Below, in pieces: positions 21,601 through 31,330 of a DNA stretch of 64,000 nucleotides. A program made the position numbers and the translations under genes. The stretch is from NCBI RefSeq assembly GCF_037176765.1, contig NC_090024.1:246352571-246416570 (forward strand). Reading direction: 5' to 3'. A model generated the notes under the pieces. The model searched no databases. It was not told the origin of the DNA and was given only the letters and a program-made list of their open reading frames with translations. The DNA is from Anolis sagrei. Lineage: Eukaryota > Chordata > Lepidosauria > Squamata > Anolidae. The number at the start of each line of letters is the position of its first letter. Within the stretch, counting starts at the first letter, position 1.

Positions 21601-24485
21601 GGACTATTGTCTGCTGGAGCTAGGTGTGAATGTTTCAACTGATCACCTTGATTAGCATTTGAAGGCCTGACAGTGCCTGGAGCAAACTTTTGTTGAGAGG
21701 TGATTAGATGTCCTTGTTTGCTTCCTCTCTGTTGTTGTGCTCTTGTAATTATTTGAGAACACAGAAATGCTGGATCACTCTCACAACCACCATGTCAGAT
21801 TACACAGAGAAGCCATTGAAATACAGGGTTAGTCAAAATGAATAGGCCAATTCGGGTACAATTAATTTTCTTATTGGCCTATTCATTTTGACTAACCCTG
21901 TACACAAGCATGTGGACAATTTCAACAGAAAGGAGGAAACCATGAAAATGAACAAAATCTGGCTACCAGTATTAAAAAAACTCTAAAATTACAACAGCAC
22001 AACAACAGAGAGGAAACAAACAAGGTACACCTAGTCACCTCTCAACAAAAGATTGCTCTAGGCACTGTCAGCCCATTATATGCTAATCAAGGTGGTCAGT
22101 TGAAACATTCACACCTAGCTCCAGCAGACAAGAGTCCTTTGTCCCACCCTGGTCATTCCACAGATATATAAACCCCTTTTTCCTAGTTCCAACAGACCTC
22201 CCTACCTCTGAGGATGCTTGCCATAGATGCAGGCCAAACGTCAGAGAATGCTTCTAGACCATGGCCATATAGCCCAAAAAAAACCTACAACAACCCAGTG
22301 ATTCCAGCCATGAAAGCCTTCGACAATACATTGGCATGTATTATTTTCTTCTTCCATGAGAAAATGAATTAATTAAGATCTATGCCAACATGAGGCCTCC
22401 AAAACTGGGGTTACCCAAGGGGCTGCCTGCTGCCATCCAGCCAAGTCTGACTTGTCCATATTGAAGATCAAGGCCCACAAAGGACCTCCCAGGAGGGTTT
22501 CCCATGCTGCCCTTTTGGTGACCCTCTCTGCCCCTTTCCTTCTCAAGACATCCTGGATGTGGTTGAGAATGGGGTGCAGCTTCCTCAAAGCACTGCTTGT
22601 GGGGCACCAAATGCACCTTGGATGGGAAGTGTATCCCCAGAGAAGGACACCAAAGGTACACCAAAGCCATGCCAATGGAAGGGTCTTTGGGAAACCTAGG
22701 TCCAGGGATACCCAGAACCTCCGTCGCCCCATATGGTTGCCATCCAAGCCTCCAGAAAGAGATAGTAAGAGACAGCCCTTGCCCGAGCAGGACACAGGTC
22801 CATTTGGGTCCAACTCTCTAGGACCACGAATGTTCCCTCAGTCCAGCGCGTCCTATGTACGAATAATGTTATTTTGTGACATTTTGGTATTTACTCTCCG
22901 TTCTCTGGACATTTTGCTCAGTGGCATTTTTACTCCTGCTTTTTTCATCCATAAATTGGCTTCCAGGAGGGCTACAGACTGACTTTTTCCAAAAAAGAAA
23001 AGAAAGAAGTGGTGGAATCCAGGCCAACCAATGATCAGAATAGGAACCAAGAAGCCTGTCTTGAGTCCAGCAAAGTTGGCGACCAAGATGAGAGGACAAC
23101 TGGGCAGCTGCTCAAGAGGGGGAAAGGCCACCCAGTTTTTGGGAGAAGAGCTGACATTGGGCCAAGGGGGCCCTGCACCCCAATCCTGTGCCAAGTGCAA
23201 CCAGGCTCCAGCTCCCTTACCAGGCAGTGGGTCCAGGCAGGCATTCCCACAGGTAATTGTGCAGCACTTCTTCCTGCCGGGGCAATTCCTATCTGTTTTG
23301 CAGCCAGCATGGCAAGGGTCTATGTCTCCCGGTGGAGCGCTTAAAGGGCACATTCCTGGTTTCACTGGAAGAGATAAAGAACATGTTTCAGAATGTCACA
23401 GCTGCCTTCCATTAGGCACTGAAAGAAAAACCCTCCAAATAGTCAGCTATCCCCTGGGGAACTTTGCAGGACAGCCTGTCCCAACATGAAATACATTCCC
23501 AGAAGGAATTGTGCAGACAGGCAGGAAAAGACTGAGAGAGGAAGAAGAGACAGAATGGGGGACATCACCTGGCTCGAGAGCAGTACGTGTGAAAATGATT
23601 TTGGAGTCCTCATGGACAACAAGTTAAACATGAGCCAACAATGTGATGTGGCGGCAAAAAAAGCCAATGGGATTTTGGCCTGCATCAATAGGAGCCTAGT
23701 GTCTAGATCCAGGGAAGTCATGCTCCCCATGCTCTCTTCCGCTTTGGTTAGACCACTTTACCTGGAATATTGTGTCCAATTCTGGGCACCACAATTCAAG
23801 AGAGATATTGACTCTAAGCTGGAATGTGTCCAGAGGAGGGCGACTCAAATGATCAAGGGTCTGGAGAACAAGCCCTATGAGGAGTGGCTTAAGGAGCTGG
23901 GCATGCTTAGCCTGAAGAAGAGAAGGCTGAGAGGAGATATGATAGCCATGTATAAATATGTGAGAGGAAGCCACAGGGAGGAGGAGGGAGCAAGCTTGTT
24001 TTCTGCTTCCATGGAGATTAGGACAAGGAACAACGGCTTCAAACTACAAGAGAGGAGATTCCACCTGAACATGAGGAAGAACTTCCTGACTGTGAGAGCC
24101 GTTCAGCAGTGGAACTCTCTGCCCCGGAGTGTGGTGGAGGCTCCTTCTTTGGAAGCTTTTAAACAGAGGCTGGGTGGCCACCTGTCAGGGGTGATTTGAA
24201 TGCAATATGCCTGCTTCTTGGCAGAATGGGGTTGGACTGGATGGTAACCCATGAGGTCTCTTCCAACTCTTTGATTCTATGATTCTATAAGTGGGGCAAA
24301 CCCCATGGCCATATCCATTTCTGCAGCCAAGCCCATCTGGTCAACAGGTAGGTCTCCCTCCTGTCCGGAACATTGACCAAGTTCCCCTCCTTACCCCTTT
24401 TCTGCCCATGCCGGCCCTCATTGACAGCAGAAGACAATTCAGCCCAGAGGAAGAGGAGGCTCACAAGGATGAGTCTGGACCACAT
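17463..24485 (-). CDS. Gene B: secreted double-WAP-domain protein (4 exons, model)
   Basis: Predicted secreted protein with two WAP domains, the layout of SLPI-type antiproteases. Minus-strand coding exons are 24485-24395 (signal peptide), 23364-23221 (WAP 1), 19896-19756 (WAP 2) and 17467-17463 (Gly-stop). Every junction is phase 1 with GTAAGG, GTAAGG and GTGAGT donors and TTCCAG, TTCCAG and TTAACAG acceptors. The product is 126 aa: signal [20 protein letters not shown], a short basic linker (GRHGQKR), WAP 1 starting VKPGMCP and WAP 2 starting EKPGSCP, each with eight cysteines. The joining of the four exons is inferred from order, strand and phase. No second signal exon is visible between 19.9 and 23.2 kb, but an unseen one would split this into two genes. 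The last intron holds the gap-containing array. Confidence 0.72.
17637..17900 (+). mobile_element. CR1 LINE 3' fragment inside the array
   Basis: From AATGGCTTCAAACTACAGG to GATTCTATGATTCTAG. Somewhat diverged from the young copies. It splits the tetranucleotide array in two. Confidence 0.82.
18115..18314. other. Assembly gap (200 N)
   Basis: Run of exactly 200 N within the tetranucleotide array. The true array length is unknown. Confidence 0.99.
19196..19755. other. Gene B intron 3, 5' part
   Basis: Non-repetitive intron sequence with a short CCCT/CCTC run near 19550-19578. Nothing else is recognised. Confidence 0.5.
19756..19896 (-). CDS. Gene B exon 3: WAP domain 2
   Basis: A 141-nt exon, phase 1-1, between CTCTTCCAG and GTGAGT. 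It encodes 47 residues with eight WAP cysteines: C6, C17, C21, C27, the CC pair at 33-34, C38 and C42. The core is [10 protein letters not shown]. It is closest in layout to the gene A domain (CCRWGC against CCRYGC). Confidence 0.9.
20258..20519 (+). mobile_element. CR1 LINE 3' fragment
   Basis: From GGAACAATGGCTTCAAACTA to AGGATTCTAGGATTCTA. A PLE is inserted just after its tail. Confidence 0.88.
20531..21020. mobile_element. Foldback PLE with perfect target duplication
   Basis: 490 bp of two inverted PLE terminal-repeat arms meeting near 20805, flanked by a perfect 11-bp duplication AAAAGGGACTA (20520-20530 and 21021-21031). No coding region. Both ends carry the hammerhead-like motif. It lies in gene B intron 2. 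Confidence 0.88.
20928..20968 (+). ncRNA. Hammerhead-ribozyme-like motif in PLE
   Basis: CCT-CTGAGGA-T-GCTTGC-loop-GCAGGT-GAAAC-GTC-AGG in order. Helix II pairs fully using G-U wobbles, and the loop has one change (CACAGAT). Confidence 0.48.
21032..21428. other. Gene B intron 2 spacer
   Basis: No repeat or exon assigned. Confidence 0.4.
21494..21534 (-). ncRNA. Hammerhead-ribozyme-like motif in PLE
   Basis: Complete consensus on the minus strand: CTGAGGA, GCTTGC pairing GCAGGC, GAAAC, GTC, with CCT/AGG helix I. The partner motif in the other arm (near 22206) has C for the first G of GAAA and is probably dead. Confidence 0.52.
21824..21900. mobile_element. Mariner/Tc1-type MITE inside the PLE
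   Basis: 77 bp with near-perfect terminal repeats (CAGGGTTAGTCAAAATGAAT at each end, inverted) and a TA duplication at 21822-21823 and 21901-21902. It interrupts the PLE word AAATACACAAGCATGTGG. Confidence 0.85.
22343..23220. other. Gene B intron 2, 5' part
   Basis: No repeat family recognised. The frames present on either strand do not resemble known domains. Confidence 0.45.
23221..23364 (-). CDS. Gene B exon 2: WAP domain 1
   Basis: A 144-nt exon, phase 1-1, between CTCTTCCAG and GTAAGG. It encodes 48 residues with eight WAP cysteines: C6, C18, C22, C28, the CC pair at 34-35, C39 and C43. The core NCPGRKKCC is basic. The TITC spacing between cysteines 6 and 7 is normal. Confidence 0.9.
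23545..24289 (+). mobile_element. CR1 LINE 3' fragment with open C-terminal frame
   Basis: From GACAGAATGGGGGACATCAC to TTGATTCTATGATTCTATA. An open frame of about 215 CR1 codons is kept, so it is recent. It lies in gene B intron 1, antisense to the gene. Confidence 0.9.
24395..24485 (-). CDS. Gene B exon 1: signal peptide
   Basis: ATG at 24485 in the context AAGATGTGG. It encodes 30 codons ([20 protein letters not shown] then [10 protein letters not shown]) and ends in phase 1 before GTAAGG. A hydrophobic core and a likely cleavage after SSA fit secretion. Confidence 0.85.
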
Positions 24486-24532
24486 CTTGTCCTTTTTGGG
24501 AAGCAGGCACCTTCCTTGAGCTGGACAGGGAT

Positions 24533-24540
24533 CTTATAAA
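24533..24540 (-). promoter_or_regulatory. TATA-like box of gene B
   Basis: TTTATAAG on the minus strand about 50 bp before the ATG. Confidence 0.6.
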
Positions 24541-24598
24541 CCCGAAGGAAAGGGAGTGCCTGGCTGGCAGTTGGGCCACAAGTTGCCCAAGATGGATG

Positions 24599-24738
24599 TC
24601 TTCATGGAGCAGGTTTCCTCTTGGCACAAGACCTGAGGTTCAATGTCAGTTGAGTTCCAGGAAACCCATCTTCATGGAGCAGGTTTCCTTGTGGCACAAG
24701 ACCTGAGGTTCAATGTCAGTTGGGTTCCAGGAAACCCA
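24599..24738. repeat. Two tandem ~70-bp copies upstream of gene B
   Basis: The unit CTTCATGGAGCAGGTTTCC...GGTTCCAGGAAACCCATC occurs twice in a row with three or four differences. It lies about 60 bp beyond the TATA-like box. Confidence 0.85.
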
Positions 24739-25380
24739 TCGCAACCTCCTTATCCACATTGACCTAGAGTGTGGACACTTTGGAACCAGAGCTGCTCAAC
24801 AGAGATTGTGCAATGGCTAGAAACTCTAGGAAATGTGCAAGTGAAGGAAACCAAGAAGCGATGTCTCCAAGAGCCACCAAGAAGGTGGGGCAATAAAATG
24901 CATTTCTTAATTCACTACCAAGGTAATCCTGAGTCAAGATGGATGGAGTCTCTTCTAGAAGCCCAGAATAATATCTTGAAATTGGCCTTTCAAGATTTGC
25001 TGCTTCACTGGCTGAAAATGAGGGGAAGGGGTGAGAAAGACCCCCAGGATAGGAGACAATGTCCTTCTCTAACGAACTCACCATGGGCTGAGTGTTATTT
25101 CAGAGTGGAACCTTCCAACTGCCAATGAGCCAAGACTGAATCTTGTGTGTAGAGTAGGTTGGCCTGAACACAGTGCTAGACTTGGTGGTTCCTTTCAGCC
25201 AAATTATGGTTGCCCCTCGTTTGCCTTCCTGCTCAGTTTCAGGGCTCATCCCAGCTCCGTGTTTCTTTTGGGAGGATATTGTAGGGCTTACACTTCATTC
25301 CTATCTAAAACTTTGACTTCTTTGATTCTTTTTGAGTAAATTCTTTTGAAATATGTGAATAATTGTTTTAAAGCACAAAG
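24739..25380. other. Intergenic, nothing recognised
   Basis: Region between gene B's upstream duplication and a SINE. No feature is supported. Confidence 0.4.
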
Positions 25381-25590
25381 AGAGCCAGTATGGTGCAATG
25401 GTTTGTTGGATTTTGAGTTTGGAGAACTGGGTTGAAATCCCCATCCAGCCATGGAAACCTACTGTGGGCAAGACACATTCTTTCAGCCTTGGTAGAAGGC
25501 AACAATAAACCTTCTCCGAACAGATCTTGCCAAGAGAAACCCATATAGGGTCACCTTAGGGTTCACCATAACCTCTCAAGTTACGATGAC
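25381..25590 (+). mobile_element. tRNA-derived SINE (Sauria-like)
   Basis: Begins AGAGCCAGTATGGTGCAATG (A-box-like) followed by GGTTGAAATCC (B box), then the SINE body with CTTGCCAAGAGAAACCC and GGTCACCTTAGGG. This is a classical reptile tRNA-SINE layout. Confidence 0.7.
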
Positions 25591-25693
25591 CTTAAGGTGA
25601 ACCTATATATGGATCCACATCTTCACTTTACATCAATAGGAAACCATCAAAGTCTATCTAATGAAATATTTCAGTCATGCTGGCCACATGACC

Positions 25694-26072
25694 TTAGAAT
25701 CATAGAATCATAGAATCAAAGAGTTGGAAGAGACCTCCTGGGCCATCCAGTCCAACCCCATTCTGCCAAGAAGCAGGAATATTGCCTTCAAATCACCCCT
25801 GACACATGGCCATCCAGCCTCTGTTTAAAAGCTTCCAAAGAAGGAGCCTTCACCACACTCCGGGGCAGAGAGTTCCACTGCTGAACGGCTCTCACAATCA
25901 GGAAGTTCTTCCTCATGTTCAGGTGGAATCTCCTCTCTTGTAGTTTGAAGCCATTGTTCCATTGCGTCCTAGTCTCCAGGGAAGCAGTAAGCAAGCTTGC
26001 TCCCTCCTCCTCCCTGTGGCTTCCTCTCACATATTTATACATGGCTATCATATCTCCTCTCAGCCTTCTCAC
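25694..26072 (-). mobile_element. CR1 LINE 3' fragment
   Basis: Tail octamers GAATCATAGAATCATA then the C-terminal domain as far as [17 protein letters not shown]. Confidence 0.88.
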
Positions 26073-26200
26073 CCTGGAGGTGTCTATGGACAACACCAGC
26101 TCTTCACCTTAGAAATGGAGATGAGCACCAACCCCCAGAGTCAGATATGACTGGACTTAATTCCAAGGGAAAACCTTTACCTTTACTATAACTGATCTGT
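26073..26200 (+). mobile_element. SINE 3' half with BovB-like tail
   Basis: GGAGGTGTCTATGGACAACA...CCCCCAGAGTCAGATATGAC, then ACCTTTACCTTTAC. The AGAGTCAGATATGACTGG end resembles the BovB LINE 3' end used by Sauria SINEs. Same family as the minus-strand copies at 44118 and 48012. Confidence 0.65.
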
Positions 26201-27691
26201 GTAAGTGCATGTGCATACCTACATTAGGTGAGAAAGAGAGGTGACAGGCTGTGAGGTGCTGGCTGGCTTGAGTGCCATCTTCTGGTGAAATATATAAAAG
26301 CTTTTTTGTACGCAGACTGGAGGAGGGCCAATGTGGTCCCAATCTTCAAGAAGGGGAAAAAGGATGACCCAAACAATGACCCATGTCCAGTCAGCCTCAC
26401 GTCGATACCAGGCAAGATTCTGGAAAGGATTGTGAAGGAAGTGGTCTGCAAACACTTAAGAGACAAATGCGGTCATCGCTAAGAGTCAACATGGATTCAT
26501 CCAAAACAAGTCATGCCAGACTCATCTGATCTCTTTTTTCGATAGAGTTACAAGCTGGATAGATGCGAGAAATGATGCCGTGGATGGAGCGTGTCTGGAT
26601 TTCAGGAAGGCCTTCTTTGACAAGGTCCCCATGACCTTCTGGCGAGGAAACTAGTCCAATGTGGGCGAGGCAAAACTACGGTGAGTTGGATCTGTAATTG
26701 GTTAAGTAGACGAACCCAGAGGGTGATTATCCCCAAGGCTTCCTCTTCATCCTGGAAAGAAGTGACCAGTGGAGTGCCATCTGCAGGGTTCCGTCCTGGG
26801 CCCGGTCCTGATCAGGATCTTGATTAATGACTTAGATGAAGGGTTAGAAGGCATGATCATCAAGTTTGCGGATGACACCAAATTGGGAGGGAGAGCCAAG
26901 ACTCCAGAGGACAGGAGCAGGATTCAAAACGATCTTGACAGATTAGAGAGATGATGGGCCAAAACTAACACAATGAAGTTCAACAGTGACAAATACAAGA
27001 TACTCCACTTTGGCAGGAAAAACGAAATGCAAAGATACAGAAAGGGGGACGATGAGGCCTGGCTCGAGAGCAGTACGTGTGAAAAAGATCTTGGAGTCCT
27101 CATGGACAACAAGTTAAACATGAGCCAGGAATGTGATGTGGTGGCAAAAAAAAAGCCAGTGGGATTTTGGCCTGCATCAAGAGGAGCCTAGCGTCTAGGT
27201 CCTGCTCCCCATGCTCTATTCCGCTTTGGTTAGACCACACCTGGAATATTGGGTCCAATTCTGGGCACCACAATTCAAGAGAGATATTGACAAGCTGGAA
27301 TGTGTCCAGAGGAGGGCGACCAAAATGATCAAGGGTCTGGAGAACAAGCCCTATGAGGAGCGGCTTAAGGAGCTGGGCATGTTTAGCCTGAAGAAGAGAA
27401 GGCTGAGAGGAGATATGATAGCCATGTATAAATATGTGAGAGGAAGCCACAGGGAGGAGGAGGGTGCAAGCTTGTTTTCTGCTTCCCTGCATACTAGGAT
27501 GCGGAACAATGGCTTCAAACTACAAGAGAGGAGATTCCATCTGAACACGAGGAAGAACTTCCTGACTGTGAGAGCCGTTCAGCAGTGGAACTCTCTGCCC
27601 CGGAGTGTGGTGGAGGCTCCTTCTTTGGAAGCTTTGAAACAGAGGCTGGATGGCCATCTCTCAGGGGTGATTTGAATGCAATATTCCTGCT

Positions 27692-29628
27692 GTATTGTCG
27701 AAGGCTTTCATGGCCGGAATCACTCAGTTCTTGTGGGTTTTTTCGGGCTATATGGACATGTTCTAGAGGCATTTCTCCTGACGTTTCGCCTGCATCTATG
27801 ACAAGCTTCCTCAGAGGGTGAGGTCTGCTGGAGCTGGGAAAAAAGGGGGTTTATATATCTGTGGAATGACCAGGGTGAGACAAAAGGCTTTTGTAAGTTG
27901 GGCTAGGTGTGAATCTTTTCAACTGACCACCTTGATTAGCATACAATGGGCTGACTGTGCCTGGAGCAAACTCTTCTTGAAAGGTGATTAGATGTCCCTG
28001 CCTGTTTTTCTCTCTGCTGTTTTAATTTTAGAATTTTTTAATACTGGTAGCCAGATTTTGTTCATTTTCATGGTCTCTTCCTTTCTGTTGAAATTGTCCA
28101 CATGCTTGTGGATTTCAATGGCTTCTCTGTGTAGTCTGACATGGTGGTTGTTGGAGTGGTCCAGCATTTTTGTGTTCTCAAATAATATGCTGTGTCCAGG
28201 CTGGTTCATCAGGTGCTCTGCTATGGCTGATTTCTCTGGTTGGAGTAGTCTGCCGTGCCTTTCATGTTCCTGGATTCTTGTTTGGGCGCTGCGTTTGGTG
28301 GTCCCTATGTAGACTTGTCCACAGCTGCATGGTACACGGTATACTCCTGCAGAGGTGAGAGGATCCCTCTTGTCCTTTGCTGAACGTAGCATTTGTTGGA
28401 TTTTCTTGGTGGGTTTGTAGATTGTTTGTATGTTGTGTTTCCTCATCAGCTTCCCTATGCGATCAGTGGTTCCCTTGATGTCTGGCAGGAACACTTTTCC
28501 TCTGGGTGGATCTTCGTCTTGACTCTCATGGCTTGTTCTCGGTTGTCTTGCAGCTCTTCCGATGTCTGAGGTGGAGTCTCCCTTGGCCTGTAGAGCCCAG
28601 TTGAGGTGGTTCAGTCCATCTTGGAGGAGGAGGTGGGCTTCGCAGATTCTTTTTGCACGGTCTGCCAAGGCTTTAATGGTGCTTCTTTTTTGACTTGGGT
28701 GATGGTTGGAGTTTTTATGTAGATATCTATCTGTGTGTGTGGGTTTTCTGTAGACGGTGTGACCCAATTGTTGATCTGGTTTGCGGATGACTAGGACATC
28801 TAGAAAAGGCAGTCTTCCTTCCTTTTCTTTTTCCATGGTGAACTGGATGTTAGGGTGAATGCTGTTGAGATGTTCCAGGAACCTGTTGAGTTCTTCATCT
28901 CCATGGCTCCAAATGGTGAAAGTGTCATCCACATATCTGAACCATATCGTGGGCTTTTTGGTTGCTGTTTCCAGGGCTTGTTTCTCAAAGTGTTCCATGT
29001 AGAAGTTAGCTATGACCGAGCTGAGAGGACTCCCCATAGCTACTCCATCTTTCTGTTCGTAGAATTCATTGTCCCACTGAAAATAGCTGGTGGTGAGGCA
29101 ATGGTGAAACAGAGCCGTGATGTCTTCTGGGAACCTCTGGTTGATGAGTGCCATGGTGTCTGCTACCGGGACCATGGTAAATAGAGATACCACATCGAAG
29201 CTGATCAGTTTGTCGTTTGTATTTAGCTGGAGATTGCTGATTTTTTCAATGAAGTGGGCTGAGTCCTTGATGTAGTGTGTTGTGAGCCCAATGTGGCTTT
29301 GTAACTGTGCAGCAAGAAATTTGGCTAAGTCATATGTGGGGGACCCAATGGCACTCACGATTGGTCTGAGTGGGGTGGAGTCCTTATGGATTTTGGGGAG
29401 TCCATAAAGCCTGGGTGGAAGGGCTTCCGATTTACATAGCTGCTGTCGTATGTCGAAGTTGATTGAGGAGTTTTTAATTAGAGTGTTGGTTTTTCTGGTT
29501 ATTTTGGAAGTTGGGTCTTGCTTAAGTTTTCTGTATATAGTAGGGTCCAGGAGTTTTCTGATCTTCTCCTTGTATTGCTCTGTATGCATGATGGCTGTGG
29601 CATTCCCCTTGTCTGCTGGCAGAATGAG
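27692..29628 (-). mobile_element. Penelope-like element with open RT + GIY-YIG frame
   Basis: A PLE inserted in a CR1 and flanked by the 12-bp duplication AATATTCCTGCT (27680-27691 and 29629-29640). On the minus strand one frame of about 545 codons runs from its 5' truncation at 29628 to 27988. RT motifs in order: LPADKGNATA, YGLPKIHK, SFDVVSLFTMVP (motif A), MGSPLSSVIANFYME (motif B), RYVDDTF (motif C) and FLDVLVIR. A GIY-YIG endonuclease follows ([20 protein letters not shown]). PLEs use this telomerase-like RT and endonuclease to copy themselves. The 3' terminal repeat follows the stop, with a sense hammerhead-like motif. The N-terminal region is missing, so the copy is dead by truncation even though the frame is open. 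Confidence 0.92.
27777..27817 (-). ncRNA. Hammerhead-ribozyme-like motif 3' of a PLE ORF
   Basis: On the coding strand, about 170 bp after the RT/GIY-YIG stop. CTGAGGA, GCTTGT/GCAGGC helix II (G-U allowed), GAAAC, GTC, CCT/AGG. Here the unpaired base is A. The sense placement fits the known PLE layout. Confidence 0.52.
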
Positions 29629-29774
29629 AATATTCCTGCTTCTTGGCCGAATGGGGTTGGACTGGATGGCCCAGGAGGTTTCTTCCAACTGTTTGATTCT
29701 AGGATTCTATGATTCTAAGTAAGTAAATAAGCTGGCAGGCCTCATGTTACTGATTTTGTAACAGAGGCTGGGGG

Positions 29775-30232
29775 CCAATGGAAGTTTCTTCCTCATGTTC
29801 AGATGGAATCCCCTTTCTTGTAGTTTGAAGCCATTGCTCCATTGTGTCCTAGTCTCCAGGGAAGCAGAAAACAAGCTTGCTCCCTCCTCACTATGAGTTC
29901 CTCTCACATACTTATGCATGGCTCTCATCATATCTCCTCTCAGCCTTCTCTTCTTCAGGCTAAACATGACCAGCTCTTTAAGCCGCTCCTCAGAGGGCTT
30001 GTTCTCCAGACCCTTGATCATTTGAGTCTCCATCTTTTGAACACATTCCAGCTTAGAGTCCCTTCAATTGTGGTGCACAGAATTGGACACAGTATTCCAG
30101 ATGTGGTCTAACCAAAGCAGAATAGAGCATGGGGAGCATGACTTCGCTAGATCTAGAGACTATGCTCCTATTGATGCAGGCCAAAATCCCATTGGCTTTT
30201 GTTGCTGCCGCATCACATTGTTGGCTCATTGT
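29775..30232 (-). mobile_element. CR1 LINE fragment lacking its 3' tail
   Basis: C-terminal domain on the minus strand (LENKPSEERLKELVMFSLKK). The last ~150 bp including the octamer tail are absent, so it was lost after insertion. Confidence 0.8.
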
Positions 30233-30239
30233 GTGTGTG

Positions 30240-30684
30240 CCTTTAAATTTGCCTATTTATTTATTTCTCGTGTCAGGGCAGCCAGTCAATTATATTACAT
30301 TTCTAACAGAACAAAGCAAACAGACAGACAAAATACAAAATCTGTGAGTTTGGTAGTTGATTAAATGTCCTTTGACCAGTATCTGGCCCCTTGGAGTGCC
30401 TCTGGTGTTGCCGCAAGAAGGTCCTCCCTTGTGCATGTGGCAGGGCTCAGGGTGCATTGCAGCAGGTGGTCAGTGGTTTGCTCCTCTCCGCACTCGCATG
30501 TCATGGATTCCACTTTGTGGCCCCATTTCTGAAGGTTGGCTCTGCATCTCGTGGTGCCAGAGCGCAGTCTGTTCAGCGCCTTCCAAGTCGCCCAGTCTTC
30601 TGTGTGCCCAGCGGGGAGTCTCTCATTTGGTATCAGCCATTGGTTGAGGTCCTGGGTTTGAGCCTGCCACTTTTGGGCTCTCAC
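30240..30684 (-). mobile_element. Non-LTR retrotransposon 3' end (clade unclear)
   Basis: The minus strand encodes LNRLRSGTTRCRANLQKWGH then CECGEEQTTDHLLQC, a Cys/His end common in LINE proteins. The frame stops at 30361 and a 3' UTR with AAATAAATAAATA follows to about 30240. RTE-X or R4-like is possible. Confidence 0.55.
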
Positions 30685-30849
30685 TTGCTGAGGCGTTCCA
30701 GCGAGTGTCTCTGTAGATCTTAGAAAACTATGTCTGGATTTAAGTCATTGACGTGCTGGCCGATACCCAATGACTTAAATCCAGACATAGTTTTCTAAGA
30801 TCTACAGAGACACTCGCTGGAACGCCTCAGCAAGCGAGAGTCCAAAAGC
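30669..30849. repeat. Long inverted repeat (82-bp arms, 17-bp loop)
   Basis: The arms 30669-30750 and 30768-30849 are reverse complements with only a few mismatches, all in the outer part. The left arm is the end of the LINE fragment. The right arm is a flipped duplicate. Confidence 0.85.
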
Positions 30850-30934
30850 GAGAGTCCAAATTTGCCCATTGACTTATGGGGACCCCATGAATTTCACAGA
30901 GTTTTCATATCCAAGGAATTCTTGCCTGACAGAA

Positions 30935-30999
30935 GAGATTTAGACTGGGTGAGCATTGAGGTCCCCTCTGACCATTGTATGGTTCTATGGTTCTAGAGG
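30935..30999 (+). mobile_element. Old CR1 tail
   Basis: GAGGTCCCCTCTGACC followed by GGTTCTATGGTTCTAG is a diverged CR1 3' end. Confidence 0.5.
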
Positions 31000-31330
31000 G
31001 TTACATTGAATTTCATGCTCTGCAATTCTCATTCTGCTTACACCTACTGCAGCCACTTGGTTGTGTATGGCAATCGCTGCCTTGATGCTTGAAGAGGCAC
31101 TAAAATAAAAAAAGGGAAATTCAAGAAACAAGTTGAACAGGTTTAAATATTATTGTCCTCGGGAACAACATTCCTTGACTTCTCCCCTCTGGCTCTCCTC
31201 CAGAACAGCTGAGACAGGGAAGGCTTTTCAGCACTCCTACTTTATTGCCTGCAAACAGTAGCAAAAAGGGACATAATAGGCTGATTAAAAGGAGTTTATA
31301 ACACTCCAACAGGAGCGGAATTCAAAACAA
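31000..31330. other. Intergenic, nothing recognised
   Basis: No feature supported. Confidence 0.4.

Larger units (their letters stand above)
21441..22330. mobile_element. Foldback PLE with a remnant of the coding 3' end
   Basis: Inverted arms flanked by a perfect 12-bp duplication TTGGCATGTATT (21429-21440 and 22331-22342). The plus-strand arm keeps the end of the GIY-YIG protein region ([12 protein letters not shown] type, around 21780-22010), interrupted by a mariner-like MITE. It lies in gene B intron 2. Confidence 0.88.
26310..29716 (+). mobile_element. CR1 LINE interrupted by a PLE
   Basis: CR1 from the RT start (26330) to 27691, then again from 29629 (AATATTCCTGCTTCTTGG) to the tail at 29716. 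The break holds a PLE with a duplicated 12-bp site. The RT frame is shifted in several places (for example near 26630 and 27175). Confidence 0.88.

Noticed and set aside
22373-22813. Minus-strand frame of 146 codons in gene B intron 2
   Set aside because: No domain, no signal, no phase-1 borders. Looks like chance.
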